From Opitutaceae bacterium (GTDB lineage: Bacteria > Verrucomicrobiota > Verrucomicrobiia > Opitutales > Opitutaceae): DNA of 64,000 bases. How positions within the stretch are numbered: the stretch's first letter is position 1; each line of letters begins with the position of its first letter. This document shows positions 48,227 through 60,946 of this stretch, one piece after another. The notes under the pieces are model-generated. The model was not told where the DNA came from. It ran no database searches and worked only from the letters and a program-made list of their open reading frames with translations. The DNA lies in the NCBI GenBank assembly GCA_016711225.1, contig JADJTK010000005.1, forward strand, positions 1-64,000, written 5' to 3'. Both the position numbers and the translations under genes were made by a program.

Positions 48227-48780
48227 AAGCCGGGGAAACGGGCGTCGAGTGCGAGGTTAAGCGCGAGCACGTTGATCCGCGCCGGGCCAAGCTGCCCGCC
48301 GACAGTCAACCGCGCAACCAGTTCGTCGAGGACGGCGCGCTGCGCGGAATCGAGTCGCCGGGCTGCGGCGACGCGGTCGGCCTGCAGGTGGACCGCCGCG
48401 GGCGTGAGGTCCGGGTCGAGTCCACTGCCGCTGGCGGTGATCAGGTCGGTCGGGACGGCGGCGCCCTCCGGGTAGGCGGCGCGCCGCTCGGCGAAACTCT
48501 TCGCGAGCGCGGCACTGGACCACGACTGATTACTCGCCCCGGAGGCAACCGTGGCGAAGTTCGCCGCCGAGGGTCGCGGGTAGAAGTAGCGGGGATAACC
48601 CGCGGTGTCCTGCGCGAGCCGTGCGGAGCCGACGACGACCCCCTCACGCACGACCAGCGAGCCTTCGGCCTGGTGCGGAAACACAAGGCGCCCGACGGCC
48701 CAGACGGCCAGTGGGTACAGACCGCCCGTGACGAGCGTGAGAACGACGAGCAGGCGCAGCGCAGTGAGGAGTGTCTTCAT
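48223..48780 (-). CDS. kdpC: K+-transporting ATPase subunit C
   Basis: 185 residues. N-terminal membrane helix (LLVVLTLVTGGLYPLAVWAV) then a periplasmic domain with typical KdpC motifs YPRPSAANF, SGSGLDPDLTPA and QADRVAAAR, ending LNLALDARFPGL. Stabilises the KdpFABC complex. Complete. A 475-bp gap to kdpB contains a small ORF and repeat-like DNA. Confidence 0.96.
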   Translation of the reverse strand: MKTLLTALRLLVVLTLVTGGLYPLAVWAVGRLVFPHQAEGSLVVREGVVVGSARLAQDTAGYPRYFYPRPSAANFATVASGASNQSWSSAALAKSFAERRAAYPEGAAVPTDLITASGSGLDPDLTPAAVHLQADRVAAARRLDSAQRAVLDELVARLTVGGQLGPARINVLALNLALDARFPGL

Positions 48781-49081
48781 GGGAATAAGTTGGTAAAAAG
48801 GGAAGCTCCGGGAAAATAGCCGGGCGCGATTGCCCTGTGCCTTGTGGTGGGGTGGTTTTTACGCCCGCCATCCGCTTCCGAGATGGGCGGCGTTGCGCCA
48901 ACGCCGTCGCGTGCGCAAGCCAGCTTCCAGTACGTTCGTTGTATGCGACGTCGAGGGGGCTTACTCGACTCCGCCGAAGTCTGCCCCCTCAACCCGATTC
49001 GGGGCAATCGCGTCCACCCGCAAACGACAGGCGTAGCGGGCATGAAGCCCGCCCAACCGTCGGAGAGCTGTAACGTAGTGT
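48781..49081. repeat. Repeat-like intergenic DNA inside the kdp operon
   Basis: A 301-bp stretch between the small kdp ORF and kdpC. It contains a hairpin GCGGGC-ATGAA-GCCCGC at 49036-49052 and an imperfect palindrome near 48859-48890 (CGCCCGCCATC / GATGGGCGGCG). No good gene. It has the look of dispersed intergenic repeats and would lie inside the operon transcript. Confidence 0.4.
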
Positions 49082-49249
49082 TCATTTCTTGGCGGGATTG
49101 AGCCCCAGCGAGTCGGCGCTGGGCCAAGCGACACGCGAACTCACCTGCTCCCCGGCGCTGCACTGCGCGAGCATCAGGCCGAGGATCAGCCCGGCCAGGG
49201 TTGCCACGAGAAGAGAGCCGAAGCGGAGACGTTCGACGAAGGTTCTCAT
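49082..49249 (-). CDS. 55-residue membrane peptide within the kdp operon
   Basis: Starts ATG at 49249, seven bases after the kdpB stop. One hydrophobic helix (LLVATLAGLILGLMLAQC) then a polar tail ending NPAKK. The Cys after a hydrophobic stretch could be a lipobox (LMLAQC), or this may be a small membrane helper. It is not KdpF by sequence (longer, different position). No family recognised. Confidence 0.45.
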   Translation of the reverse strand: MRTFVERLRFGSLLVATLAGLILGLMLAQCSAGEQVSSRVAWPSADSLGLNPAKK

Positions 49250-49255
49250 AGAGAT

Positions 49256-51347
<2,092 letters not shown>

Positions 51348-51361
51348 GGGCGGATCTCCGT

Positions 51362-53053
51362 TCAAAAAGTGCGGCCAGCGCCGAGCAGCAGGTGCTCCAG
51401 CACCGGACCCAGCGCGAGCGAGGGAAAATGCGTAAGTGCGGCAACGATCAGGATCGTGCCGCCGAGCAACGCGGCAAAGAGCGCGCCGTCGGTGGGCAAG
51501 GTGCCGCTGGAGGGCGGCACGGCCTTTTTCGCGGCGAGGCTGCCGGCGAGGGCGAGCACGGGCAGGATCACGCCAAAGCGGCCCACGAGCATGGCGCACG
51601 CACCGCCCCAGGTGTAGAGGTCGCCGGTGGCGGTGAGACTGCCGAAGGCGGAGCCGTTGTTGTTGGCCATCGAGCCCCAAGCGTAAAGCACCTCGGTGAG
51701 CGCATGCGGACCACCGTTGCCGACGGCCGCGCGTCCGCCCTCCGTGAGGAACGACGCCGCGCATCCGAAGAGCACCGCCACGCACGGCACAAGCACCGCA
51801 ACCGCTGCCATCTTCACCTCAAAAGCCTCGATCTTCTTGCCGAGGTATTCGGGCGTACGGCCGACCATCAAACCGGCGAGAAACACCGCCAGCACGATCA
51901 TCGCGACCATACCGTAGAGCCCGGAGCCGATGCCGCCGAAGATGATCTCTCCGAGCAGCATGTTGAACAGGGCCACGCCGCCCGCCAACGGCGCGAACGA
52001 GGAATGCATGGCGTTGACGGAGCCGTTCGAGGCGACGGTGGTGGCATTGGCCCAGAGCACGCTGGGCACGACGCCGAAGCGCACCTCCTTGCCCTCCATG
52101 ACCACTGCGGCTCCGAGTTGCGGATGCGGGGTGAGCTCCGCCCAGAGCGACAACCCCAGCGCGGCGACGAAGAAGACCAGCATGACGCCGTACACGACCC
52201 AGGCATGCCGCCGCGCCCCCACAAGCCGGCCAAACGCGAGCACGCAGGCCCCCGGCAGCGCCAGGATGGCGAACGTCTGCAGGAAGTTGGAAAACGGTGT
52301 CGGGTTCTCGAAAGGGTGCGCGGAGTTCACGCCGTAGAAGCCACCGCCGTTGGTGCCGAGTTGCTTGATCGCAATCTGCGAGGCCGCCGGCCCAAGCGGG
52401 ATGACCTGTTCGGCGCCCGCGAGGGTTGTGGCCGTCGCGTACGGAGCGAACGACATCGGCACACCCTGCGCGACGAGCACCACCGCCAGCACGAGCGAGA
52501 GCGGCAACAGCACGTACAGCGTGCTACGCACGAGATCGGCCCAAAAGTTACCGAGCCCGGCGGCCGACTTGCGCACGAGACCGCGCGCCAGCGCCGCCAT
52601 CACCGCGAACCCGACGGCGGCGCTGAGGAAGTTCTGCACACCCAGGCCGCCCATCTGTGTGAGGTAACCCAGTGATGCCTCTCCCGAGTACGCCTGCCAG
52701 TTGGTGTTGGTGACGAAGGAGACCGCAGTGTTCACCGCCACGCCCAGCGGCACGGCGCCGAAGTGTTGGGGATTCAGCGGGAGGTGGCCTTGCACCAGTT
52801 GCATCGCCACCAGCGCAATGAAGCCGAGGAGATGGAAAACGAGTAGCGTGCCGGCATACACGCGCCAGCCCATCTCGGTGGCCGGAGCGATTCCCGCTAG
52901 CCGATAGATCGCACACTCGACCGGTACGAGCCATCGCAGGAACACCGGCGGCCCGCCCCGCAACACCCCCGCGATCCAGAATCCCAGAGGTCCCGAGGCG
53001 ACGACGAGCAGCGAGAGGAACAGAACGAGGTAGGCGAAATCGGCGACGTTCAT
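51362..53053 (-). CDS. kdpA: K+-transporting ATPase subunit A
   Basis: 563 residues from the ATG at 53053. Multi-helix K+ channel-like subunit with the four pore loops recognisable (VTNTNWQAYSGE, LGTNGGGFYGVNSAHPFENP, AMHSSFAPLAG, MANNNGSAFGSL). Imports K+ with KdpB at low external K+. First gene of the operon as seen here; kdpF is not recognised upstream. kdpB follows 14 bases later. Confidence 0.96.
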   Translation of the reverse strand: MNVADFAYLVLFLSLLVVASGPLGFWIAGVLRGGPPVFLRWLVPVECAIYRLAGIAPATEMGWRVYAGTLLVFHLLGFIALVAMQLVQGHLPLNPQHFGAVPLGVAVNTAVSFVTNTNWQAYSGEASLGYLTQMGGLGVQNFLSAAVGFAVMAALARGLVRKSAAGLGNFWADLVRSTLYVLLPLSLVLAVVLVAQGVPMSFAPYATATTLAGAEQVIPLGPAASQIAIKQLGTNGGGFYGVNSAHPFENPTPFSNFLQTFAILALPGACVLAFGRLVGARRHAWVVYGVMLVFFVAALGLSLWAELTPHPQLGAAVVMEGKEVRFGVVPSVLWANATTVASNGSVNAMHSSFAPLAGGVALFNMLLGEIIFGGIGSGLYGMVAMIVLAVFLAGLMVGRTPEYLGKKIEAFEVKMAAVAVLVPCVAVLFGCAASFLTEGGRAAVGNGGPHALTEVLYAWGSMANNNGSAFGSLTATGDLYTWGGACAMLVGRFGVILPVLALAGSLAAKKAVPPSSGTLPTDGALFAALLGGTILIVAALTHFPSLALGPVLEHLLLGAGRTF

Positions 53054-53112
53054 GACGCCGGCGACCATACGGGACTCCGGCGCTGACCCCTAATCAACAG
53101 ACGGCCCCCACC

Positions 53113-53130
53113 CATTAAGGAATCATTAAG
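53113..53130 (-). promoter_or_regulatory. Candidate KdpE operator: CATTAAG direct repeat
   Basis: Plus-strand CATTAAGGAATCATTAAG is a tandem pair of the 7-mer CATTAAG at 11-bp spacing (53113-53119 and 53124-53130). It lies 60 bases upstream of the kdpA start. OmpR/PhoB-family regulators such as KdpE bind direct repeats at about one helical turn. The same DNA lies upstream of the divergent gene at 53282. Confidence 0.45.
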
Positions 53131-53281
53131 CCGAGGAAACGATCACGCATTGGAACGCCGGTGACGAAAGCGACGATGCTCAAGTGAGAAGCCCGTAAAA
53201 TGATTTAGCGTCGCAAGCAACGCCTTGCCCCCGCCCGCGCATCAACGAATCGATAACACGCTGCACCCATTTGCGGCTCCT

Positions 53282-55612
53282 ATGTTCACCTCGTCGCTCC
53301 TGTCCCGCTGCGTCCACCTCTGCAGTCTCGGCCTCCTCCCCTCCCTCCTCGCCGCCGCCGAGCCGGCCGCCCCGTACTGGCTGCCCAGCACCAACCACTG
53401 GGCCGGCAACACCGGAGGAAAGGGAGGCATCGACGCGAACGCCGACGTCATCAGCAACATGGTCGTCGACATCGCCGTGCTCAACGCGCGTGACCTCAAT
53501 GAGCAGTTCGCAAAATACGCCCCCTTCGTCATCACCAAGAGCTACTGGGACGAGACACGATGGGGCGACGGCGCCTACTCCGCCGGCAAACGCGTTTCGA
53601 AGGGCGAGTACTTCAACAAGGACATCGTGTTCGACACCGCCACCTCCAACGGCGTCACCGTCACCATCGCGCACCCACACGTGCTTGATACGGACCACGC
53701 CCTCGACGATCCGGCGCTGACGCAGCAGCAGATCAAGGATATCCTCCAACAGAACGCCGAGGACCAGGGCGTCTCGCTCGCCGCCTTCCCGGACAACCTT
53801 CCCTACGTTGCGCTCAGCGACGAGCGTCGAATCGACTCCATCGCCTACCCGACCAGCGTCGCCTTCGACCGCGACGGTTATCTCTGGATCGCCGACAACG
53901 GCCCCGACCAAAACTTCAAGATCTTCTCCGTGCCGGAAACCGGTGATCCCTTCGTCGTCGCCACCTTCGGCGAAACCGGCGGCGTCTTCGCCGGCCCGGT
54001 CAGTGGCGCCGTTGGCCCACTCCGTTTCTGGGGCCCGCGCGGCGTCGGCTTTGGCGACAACGGCGAGATCATCGTCGGTTGCAGCGGCATTTCCGGACAA
54101 ACGCAGGGCGGCACCGACGTCCGCTGGTTCCAGCCCAGCGACACCTCGTCACTCGGCAACCGCCTCGCCACTGCGTCCATGGTCCATCAGGCCCTCGCCA
54201 CCTTTGTCCACGTCGCCGATTTCGATCCGACGAGCAACGGCACCGGCCTCTTCAGTGGTGCCGTGCGCTACAAGATGGACTACACCAAACCGCCCGGCCA
54301 GAGCTGGGCGCTGGAGGGCGTCACCCTTGATCCGTTCCGATTCCCTGACGACCCGCGCCTGCACATGCCGCTGGAAACGACTTACTACCGCATCATCGGT
54401 GGGCAGCGGTTCCTGGTCGGGACCAGCATGGCCGGCAAATACATCGCCTTCTTTCGTTTCGAGGAGGGCAGTGAGATCGCCATCCCTTGCGCCTTGTTCT
54501 ACACCTTCGATTCCGGTCAAGGCTCACTCTGGGCGAGCGGAAAATATCCCACCTGGGAGGGAACCGAGGCAAACTCCCGCCGCCGCTACTCGTGGCGCGA
54601 TGCCGACGGCGATGGCCAAGTCGACACCGGCGAGTTCACCGAATACCGCGTCCCAGGCCCCTACTCCCAATGCTACGACGTCGACGCCGACGGCAACCTC
54701 TGGATGGGCGGCGGCATGGCGGAGTATTCAGCGCAATACGATGCCGGCGGCATGTGGGTTCTCCCCTGCACTGGCGTCGACGAGAGCGGCGTGCCCACCT
54801 TCGACTTTGCAGCGATCGAGAAACACGACCTTCCGCAGAGCCTTCTCCTCCCGCAGGACTATGAGATCTCCTATTCCCCGCTCCGCATGCGTTATCTCGC
54901 GGACACGGACACACTGTTGCTGGCCAGCGGCATGACCCCGCAGTTCGCCGGTCGCATCTACATCATCGACGGGTACCGCCGCTCCGGGCACCCAACGCTG
55001 CGCTGCCTGATCGACCTCGGCTTCGACAGCAATGGACAGACCGATATCCACCTCGACCAAGGCACGGACAAAATGGTCCTCCCCATGAGCTTCGCCGCCG
55101 ACAACGACTACGTCTACGTCGGCTACCTGGACCGCGGCCGCAACGTTCCCGCCCGCGGCGAAGTCACCATCTACAGTGCCCGCGACGGGCACCAGGTCGG
55201 CTGGCTCCAGCCCGACGCCGGCACCAACTGGTTCTGCGGCACCATCGACCTCATCGTCGGTTTGCAGGTCACCAGCCTCGCCGACGGCTCCCGCCTGATC
55301 TGCGAAGAGGACGACGGCGCCGCCAAGGTCATGGTCTTCCACTGGAACCCCAAGGACACCGGCCCCGCGGTGCAGCTCCAGTCGGTCTCCACGGACGATG
55401 CACAGGCGACGCTCGTCTTCGGCCCGACCGTGAGCAACCGCCTCTACGACGTCTACGCCACCACCGAGCTCGCCTCCGGCACGTGGACCAAGCTCAACGC
55501 CGAGCCCCTCGCCGGCACCGGCGGCGACCTCGAGTACATCGACACCGCCGCTGCCGGCCCCCGCAAGTTCTACCGCCTCCAGATCGCCACGCCGATCGCG
55601 CCCACTCCGTAG
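53282..55612 (+). CDS. Secreted beta-propeller-like protein, unknown function
   Basis: 776 residues from the ATG at 53282. A signal peptide ending about residue 25 (LGLLPSLLAAAEPAAP) points to export. The middle has NHL/SMP30-style blades (SVAFDRDGYLWIADNGPDQN, GVGFGDNGEIIVGCSG, YDVDADGNLWMGGGMA), which suggests a beta-propeller. A calcium-binding-like DADGDGQVDTGEF lies at about residues 440-452. The C-terminal 90 residues are an Ig-like module (VSNRLYDVYATTELASGTWT) common at the end of verrucomicrobial secreted proteins. No enzyme motif recognised. Upstream region is shared with kdpA. Confidence 0.75.
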   Translation: MFTSSLLSRCVHLCSLGLLPSLLAAAEPAAPYWLPSTNHWAGNTGGKGGIDANADVISNMVVDIAVLNARDLNEQFAKYAPFVITKSYWDETRWGDGAYSAGKRVSKGEYFNKDIVFDTATSNGVTVTIAHPHVLDTDHALDDPALTQQQIKDILQQNAEDQGVSLAAFPDNLPYVALSDERRIDSIAYPTSVAFDRDGYLWIADNGPDQNFKIFSVPETGDPFVVATFGETGGVFAGPVSGAVGPLRFWGPRGVGFGDNGEIIVGCSGISGQTQGGTDVRWFQPSDTSSLGNRLATASMVHQALATFVHVADFDPTSNGTGLFSGAVRYKMDYTKPPGQSWALEGVTLDPFRFPDDPRLHMPLETTYYRIIGGQRFLVGTSMAGKYIAFFRFEEGSEIAIPCALFYTFDSGQGSLWASGKYPTWEGTEANSRRRYSWRDADGDGQVDTGEFTEYRVPGPYSQCYDVDADGNLWMGGGMAEYSAQYDAGGMWVLPCTGVDESGVPTFDFAAIEKHDLPQSLLLPQDYEISYSPLRMRYLADTDTLLLASGMTPQFAGRIYIIDGYRRSGHPTLRCLIDLGFDSNGQTDIHLDQGTDKMVLPMSFAADNDYVYVGYLDRGRNVPARGEVTIYSARDGHQVGWLQPDAGTNWFCGTIDLIVGLQVTSLADGSRLICEEDDGAAKVMVFHWNPKDTGPAVQLQSVSTDDAQATLVFGPTVSNRLYDVYATTELASGTWTKLNAEPLAGTGGDLEYIDTAAAGPRKFYRLQIATPIAPTP

Positions 55613-55938
55613 TTGCTCGGCTCGGGCGCTCCACGGCCCAGCGACGGCGACAGGCCTGAGGAAGAAGCCAGAAAACCTCCATCCGCACCACCCACCTCAC
55701 CGCGGGGGCCCTCACGGCTGGCGCCTGCCCCAAGAGCATCCAGTAAGCGAAATCGAGCAACCACCTCCCCTCCGGCGGCGGCCGGAGTGCGGGGAATCGC
55801 CCAGCTCGCGCGGCCGGAGACCCGGCGCTCCGGCCCCCTGCCCCTCGCCGCCAGGTTGGCACCCCCGCCTCCAGCCTCCTCCGGCCCCACGTCAGCTTCC
55901 CAATTGAACCCGCGGCCCCGCGAGCCGTTGCTTGAGGG
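55613..55938. other. 326-bp intergenic region, nothing identified
   Basis: GC-rich spacer between the propeller-like gene and the MFS gene. Long open frames cross it on both strands but none has a family match or a good start. No RNA gene or terminator seen. Confidence 0.4.
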
Positions 55939-57108
55939 ATGGACCAAGCCACCCGCCAAGCACTTCGCTCGTTTCCCCGCGCCATGTGGGTGGTGGCCGC
56001 CGGCAACTTCGTGAATCGCTTCGGCGGCTTTGTCGTGCCGCTACTGGCCCTACACCTCATCCACCTCGGTTTCTCGGCGGAGCGGATCAGCCTCGTGCTT
56101 GCTTCCTACGGCATCGGCCGCCTGGGCTCATCCCTGCTCGGGGGCGTGTGGACCGACCGCCACGGTCACCGCTTCGTGATCGCCGTGTCGATGTTCAGCT
56201 CGGCGGCGGGCATGCTCGTGCTCGGCTTCCTGACCCACTACCACGCCATCCTCGCGATGGTGCTATTCCAAGGCTTTGCCTCCGAACTCTTCCGCCCCGC
56301 CTCCAGCGCCCTCATCGCCGAACTCGCTCCGCCGGAGCACCGGCTCACCGCCTTCGCGCTCAACCGCCTTGCGGTCAACGCCGGCTTCGCCCTCGGTCCG
56401 GCTGTTGGCGGTATCCTCGCCAACCTGTCGTTCCATTGGATCTTCATCGGCAACGCCGTCGCCGACCTGCTCTACGGCGTGCTCGCTTGGCGCGGCCTGC
56501 CCGCCCGGATGCCAAGCTCCGATTCCGCCACCACGGCCGTGGTGGAGGGTTCCTGGGCCGTCGTGCTGGCCGACCGGCGGCTGCTGGTCTTTCTGGGCGC
56601 GATCTTCCCGATGACATTCATCTTCATGCAGGGCTCGTCGAGCTTCGCCCTTTACACTGCCGATCTCGGTTTCACGCCGCGCGACTTCGGCCTGCTGCTG
56701 GGCGTCAACGGCGTGCTCATCGTCACCTGCGAACTTACCCTCACCGGCCTCACCCGCCGCTTCGCACCGGCCAGCGTGCTCATGCTGGGCTACTCGCTGC
56801 TGGGCGTGGGCTACGCCTGTACGGGACTGGCGCACCACTTCGGCACCCTCGCACTCACCGTCGTGATCTGGACGCTGGGCGAGATGATCAGCGCGCCCAC
56901 CCAAAGCGCCGTGCTGGCCAACATGGCCCCGGCGCATCTACGCGGTCGTTACATGGCCGCCGCCACCCTCATGTGGTCGCTGGCCACGATCGTCGGACCC
57001 TCGCTCAGCAGCTATCTCTACGCGTGGAATCCGACCATCCTGTGGTGGTTCGCCGCGGCCATGGGCCTGGCCAGCGCCGCCGCGGTGAAGTTTGCGCTAC
57101 GGCATTAG
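55939..57108 (+). CDS. MFS transporter (multidrug-resistance type)
   Basis: 389 residues, twelve membrane helices. GNFVNRFGGFVVPLLALHL in helix 1 and the loop GGVWTDRHGHRFVIA between helices 2 and 3 match the MFS motif A region. Likely a proton-driven exporter, but the substrate cannot be told from sequence. Stands alone. No adjacent regulator. Confidence 0.88.
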   Translation: MDQATRQALRSFPRAMWVVAAGNFVNRFGGFVVPLLALHLIHLGFSAERISLVLASYGIGRLGSSLLGGVWTDRHGHRFVIAVSMFSSAAGMLVLGFLTHYHAILAMVLFQGFASELFRPASSALIAELAPPEHRLTAFALNRLAVNAGFALGPAVGGILANLSFHWIFIGNAVADLLYGVLAWRGLPARMPSSDSATTAVVEGSWAVVLADRRLLVFLGAIFPMTFIFMQGSSSFALYTADLGFTPRDFGLLLGVNGVLIVTCELTLTGLTRRFAPASVLMLGYSLLGVGYACTGLAHHFGTLALTVVIWTLGEMISAPTQSAVLANMAPAHLRGRYMAAATLMWSLATIVGPSLSSYLYAWNPTILWWFAAAMGLASAAAVKFALRH

Positions 57109-57175
57109 CGGACCAGGAGGGCCGGTGCCTGGCACAGCCCATTGACTCCGCACTCGGTCCTACCATCGTAGGACC

Positions 57176-57412
57176 ATGCCGGCTGCCGTTCCGTTTACCG
57201 TCAAGATTCCGCCCCGCCTGAAACGCGCGATCGAGAAGACCGCCAGCCAAAGGGGGCAGAAGCCGTCCGAAACCGCACGGGCGTTCCTCGAGGAAGGAGT
57301 GGCACGGCACCAACCCGGCACCCTGCTGGGCGCTGGGGCGGTCTTGCTCACCTCCGAGCGAATCGGGCCCGATGAGCCGGCGTTTCCGGCCGGCGACTGG
57401 AAGAGCCCGTGA
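57176..57412 (+). CDS. vapB: VapB-like antitoxin
   Basis: 78 residues. N-terminal ribbon-helix-helix-like segment (FTVKIPPRLKRAIEKTASQR) for DNA binding, then a linker and a C-terminal tail that would bind the toxin. Ends GTGA at 57409-57412 overlapping the PIN gene start, so expression is coupled. Confidence 0.82.
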   Translation: MPAAVPFTVKIPPRLKRAIEKTASQRGQKPSETARAFLEEGVARHQPGTLLGAGAVLLTSERIGPDEPAFPAGDWKSP

Positions 57413-57810
57413 AGTTGATCCTCGACACCCATACGCTGATCTGGGCCTTCGTGAACAGTCCCAGGCTCGGGCCCGGCGCCAGGGCCTTGATTGGGTCAAC
57501 AGCCGCCATCGATTGCGGGTTCTCCGATGTGAGTCTGGCCGAAACCGCTCGCTTGATCGCGACGGGCAAAATCTCCCTCGCCCCGGGGGTTACCGGAGCT
57601 CGATTTCTGTGGGCCCTAACCGCGCGCGCCACACCCGTCGCCGTCTCGCCAGACATCGCATGGCTGGCCGCTTCGCTCGTTTGGCCGCATCGGGATCCCT
57701 GCGACCGCCAAATCGTCGCCACTGCGCTCATCCACCAGACTCCCCTGCTGACCGTCGACCGCGAAATTACGCGCGCCGCCGCGGTGCTGGGGCTGAGCGT
57801 TGTGTGGTAG
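57409..57810 (+). CDS. vapC: PIN-domain toxin (VapC)
   Basis: 133 residues from the GTG at 57409. PIN-fold RNase: acidic residues in MKLILDTHTLIWAF (Asp6), SLAETA (Glu), WPHRDPCDRQIVATA (Asp) and LLTVDREI (Asp) make the Mg2+ site. Complete. Second VapBC-type pair of the window. Confidence 0.9.
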   Translation: MKLILDTHTLIWAFVNSPRLGPGARALIGSTAAIDCGFSDVSLAETARLIATGKISLAPGVTGARFLWALTARATPVAVSPDIAWLAASLVWPHRDPCDRQIVATALIHQTPLLTVDREITRAAAVLGLSVVW

Positions 57811-57917
57811 GCCATGCCCGAGCCCGACAAGCCAATGGCGGCCGGGTGAGCGCGATCGGTGCACGCAGGTTAGCGTCCTATCATTGGGGAGGCCCATCGA
57901 CCACCGATCAGAACATA

Positions 57918-58031
57918 ACGACGTTCTTGCGAACGCCGCTACACGTCCACAATCGGACGAAGCTCTGGCGAACTTCGCTACACAAGCGAGCCCGCGTCTA
58001 CGCCTCACGAAGCTCTGGCGAGCTTCGCTAC
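57918..58031 (+). repeat. Array of three REP-like hairpin repeats
   Basis: Three 25-bp units: ACGACGTTCTTGCGAACGCC (57918-57942, degenerate), ACGAAGCTCTGGCGAACTTC (57957-57981) and ACGAAGCTCTGGCGAGCTTC (58007-58031), each ending GCTAC. The last two carry a GAAGCT / AGCTTC-type palindrome. Spacing is 39 and 50 bases. They sit between the vapBC pair and the ABC-F gene. Confidence 0.7.
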
Positions 58032-58046
58032 GATTCGCCCCCTGCC

Positions 58047-59873
<1,827 letters not shown>

Positions 59874-60060
59874 GAAGCGGACCAACGTGGAGAGCCGGCG
59901 CCGCGCAGGCAACGCCTCGTTTTGAGCTCCTTTCTCCTAACAAAACGCTGGCCCAAACGCCTGCTGCTCACCTGAAGGGCAGATGCTTACAAAGAATCGG
60001 CACCCGAGATCCAGCGTACCCCTTGCCCAGTATGGCTCCATTGCCATACTCCACGGTGCC

Positions 60061-60489
60061 ATGAAAATGACCATGCATATCGACGAGGAGGTCCTCGCCC
60101 AAGTAATGAAGCTCACTGGAGCGAAAACCAAGACCCAGGCCGTGGAGATGGCGCTCACCGATATGGCCCGCCGCCACAAAATGCAGCAGTTCTTCGAGCG
60201 CGGCCTCGGCATGACCCCCGACGAAATGGAAGCCTACGGTCGCGCAGTGATGGCGGCCCAGACCGACCCGATGGATACCGACGAGGAGGCCGTACAGCGC
60301 TTCATCGCCAAGTCCGATGCCCGGCGAGCCGCCCGGGAAGGTCGCGATCTGCGCGTCGCAGAGGACTCCCTAAACACCACCACGAAATCCACCGTTCAGT
60401 CGGTCTCGAACGACGTCCCAAAACCGGAGCCGCTTCCGGATATCGTTTACCCCAAGACGCGCACCAATGAGCAGCCTCGTTCTCGTTGA
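60061..60489 (+). CDS. vapB: VapB-like antitoxin
   Basis: 142 residues from the ATG at 60061. N-terminal DNA-binding segment KMTMHIDEEVLAQVMKLTGA with the VapB-type KTQAVEMALTD. It has a long C-terminal tail (about 60 residues, basic and Ser/Thr-rich) that exceeds the usual VapB length of about 80. It overlaps the toxin gene by 23 bases in another frame. Confidence 0.85.
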   Translation: MKMTMHIDEEVLAQVMKLTGAKTKTQAVEMALTDMARRHKMQQFFERGLGMTPDEMEAYGRAVMAAQTDPMDTDEEAVQRFIAKSDARRAAREGRDLRVAEDSLNTTTKSTVQSVSNDVPKPEPLPDIVYPKTRTNEQPRSR

Positions 60490-60859
60490 TAGCAACTATT
60501 GGATCCGAATGATCGCCCTTCGGCGCGAACCATTCGAGGAGTTGGCCGCCTACACCGGAGACTACGACTTCGCGATCAACGGCATCATCTGGATCGAGGT
60601 GGTGCGCGGGCGCAGCGATCCGAACAAACGCGCCCGCTTCGACGAGGGGTTCTCGACAATGCCCGTTCTCGAGCTCTCCGCTGCCGGCTGGCAGCGCGCG
60701 GCGGCGTTGGCCTGGCAGATGGACCGACTGGGCCGGGTTATCCCGCTGACCGACCTCGCCATCGCCGCCACCGCGATGGAACACGACGCCGCGGTGCTCA
60801 CCTTCGATCGGCATTTCCAGCACATTCCCGGGCTTGTCGTGGTCAACGATCTTCCCTGA
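60467..60859 (+). CDS. vapC: PIN-domain toxin (VapC)
   Basis: 130 residues from the ATG at 60467. PIN motifs: LVLVDSNYWIRMIA (Asp8), IIWIEVVRG (Glu), PLTDLAIAATA (Asp) and VLTFDRHFQ (Asp). Toxin of a pair with the overlapping antitoxin gene upstream. Third PIN toxin of the window. Confidence 0.92.
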   Translation: MSSLVLVDSNYWIRMIALRREPFEELAAYTGDYDFAINGIIWIEVVRGRSDPNKRARFDEGFSTMPVLELSAAGWQRAAALAWQMDRLGRVIPLTDLAIAATAMEHDAAVLTFDRHFQHIPGLVVVNDLP

Positions 60860-60946
60860 GCTCAAACCCGTACCGGTTCCAGCACGCCTCCGGCACAGCC
60901 GCCCCGCCCCCATTCCCCTCACTTGGCCCTGCCTCCACCGCTTATC

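Noticed and set aside
48837..49101. Three overlapping short plus-strand frames in the kdpB-kdpC gap
   Set aside because: All three frames are open because of GC bias, none has a family, and the region is repeat-like.
57900..58040. CRISPR array
   Set aside because: Only three units, unequal spacers of 14 and 25 bases, strong divergence of the first unit, palindromic units and no cas genes. It fits REP-like repeats.
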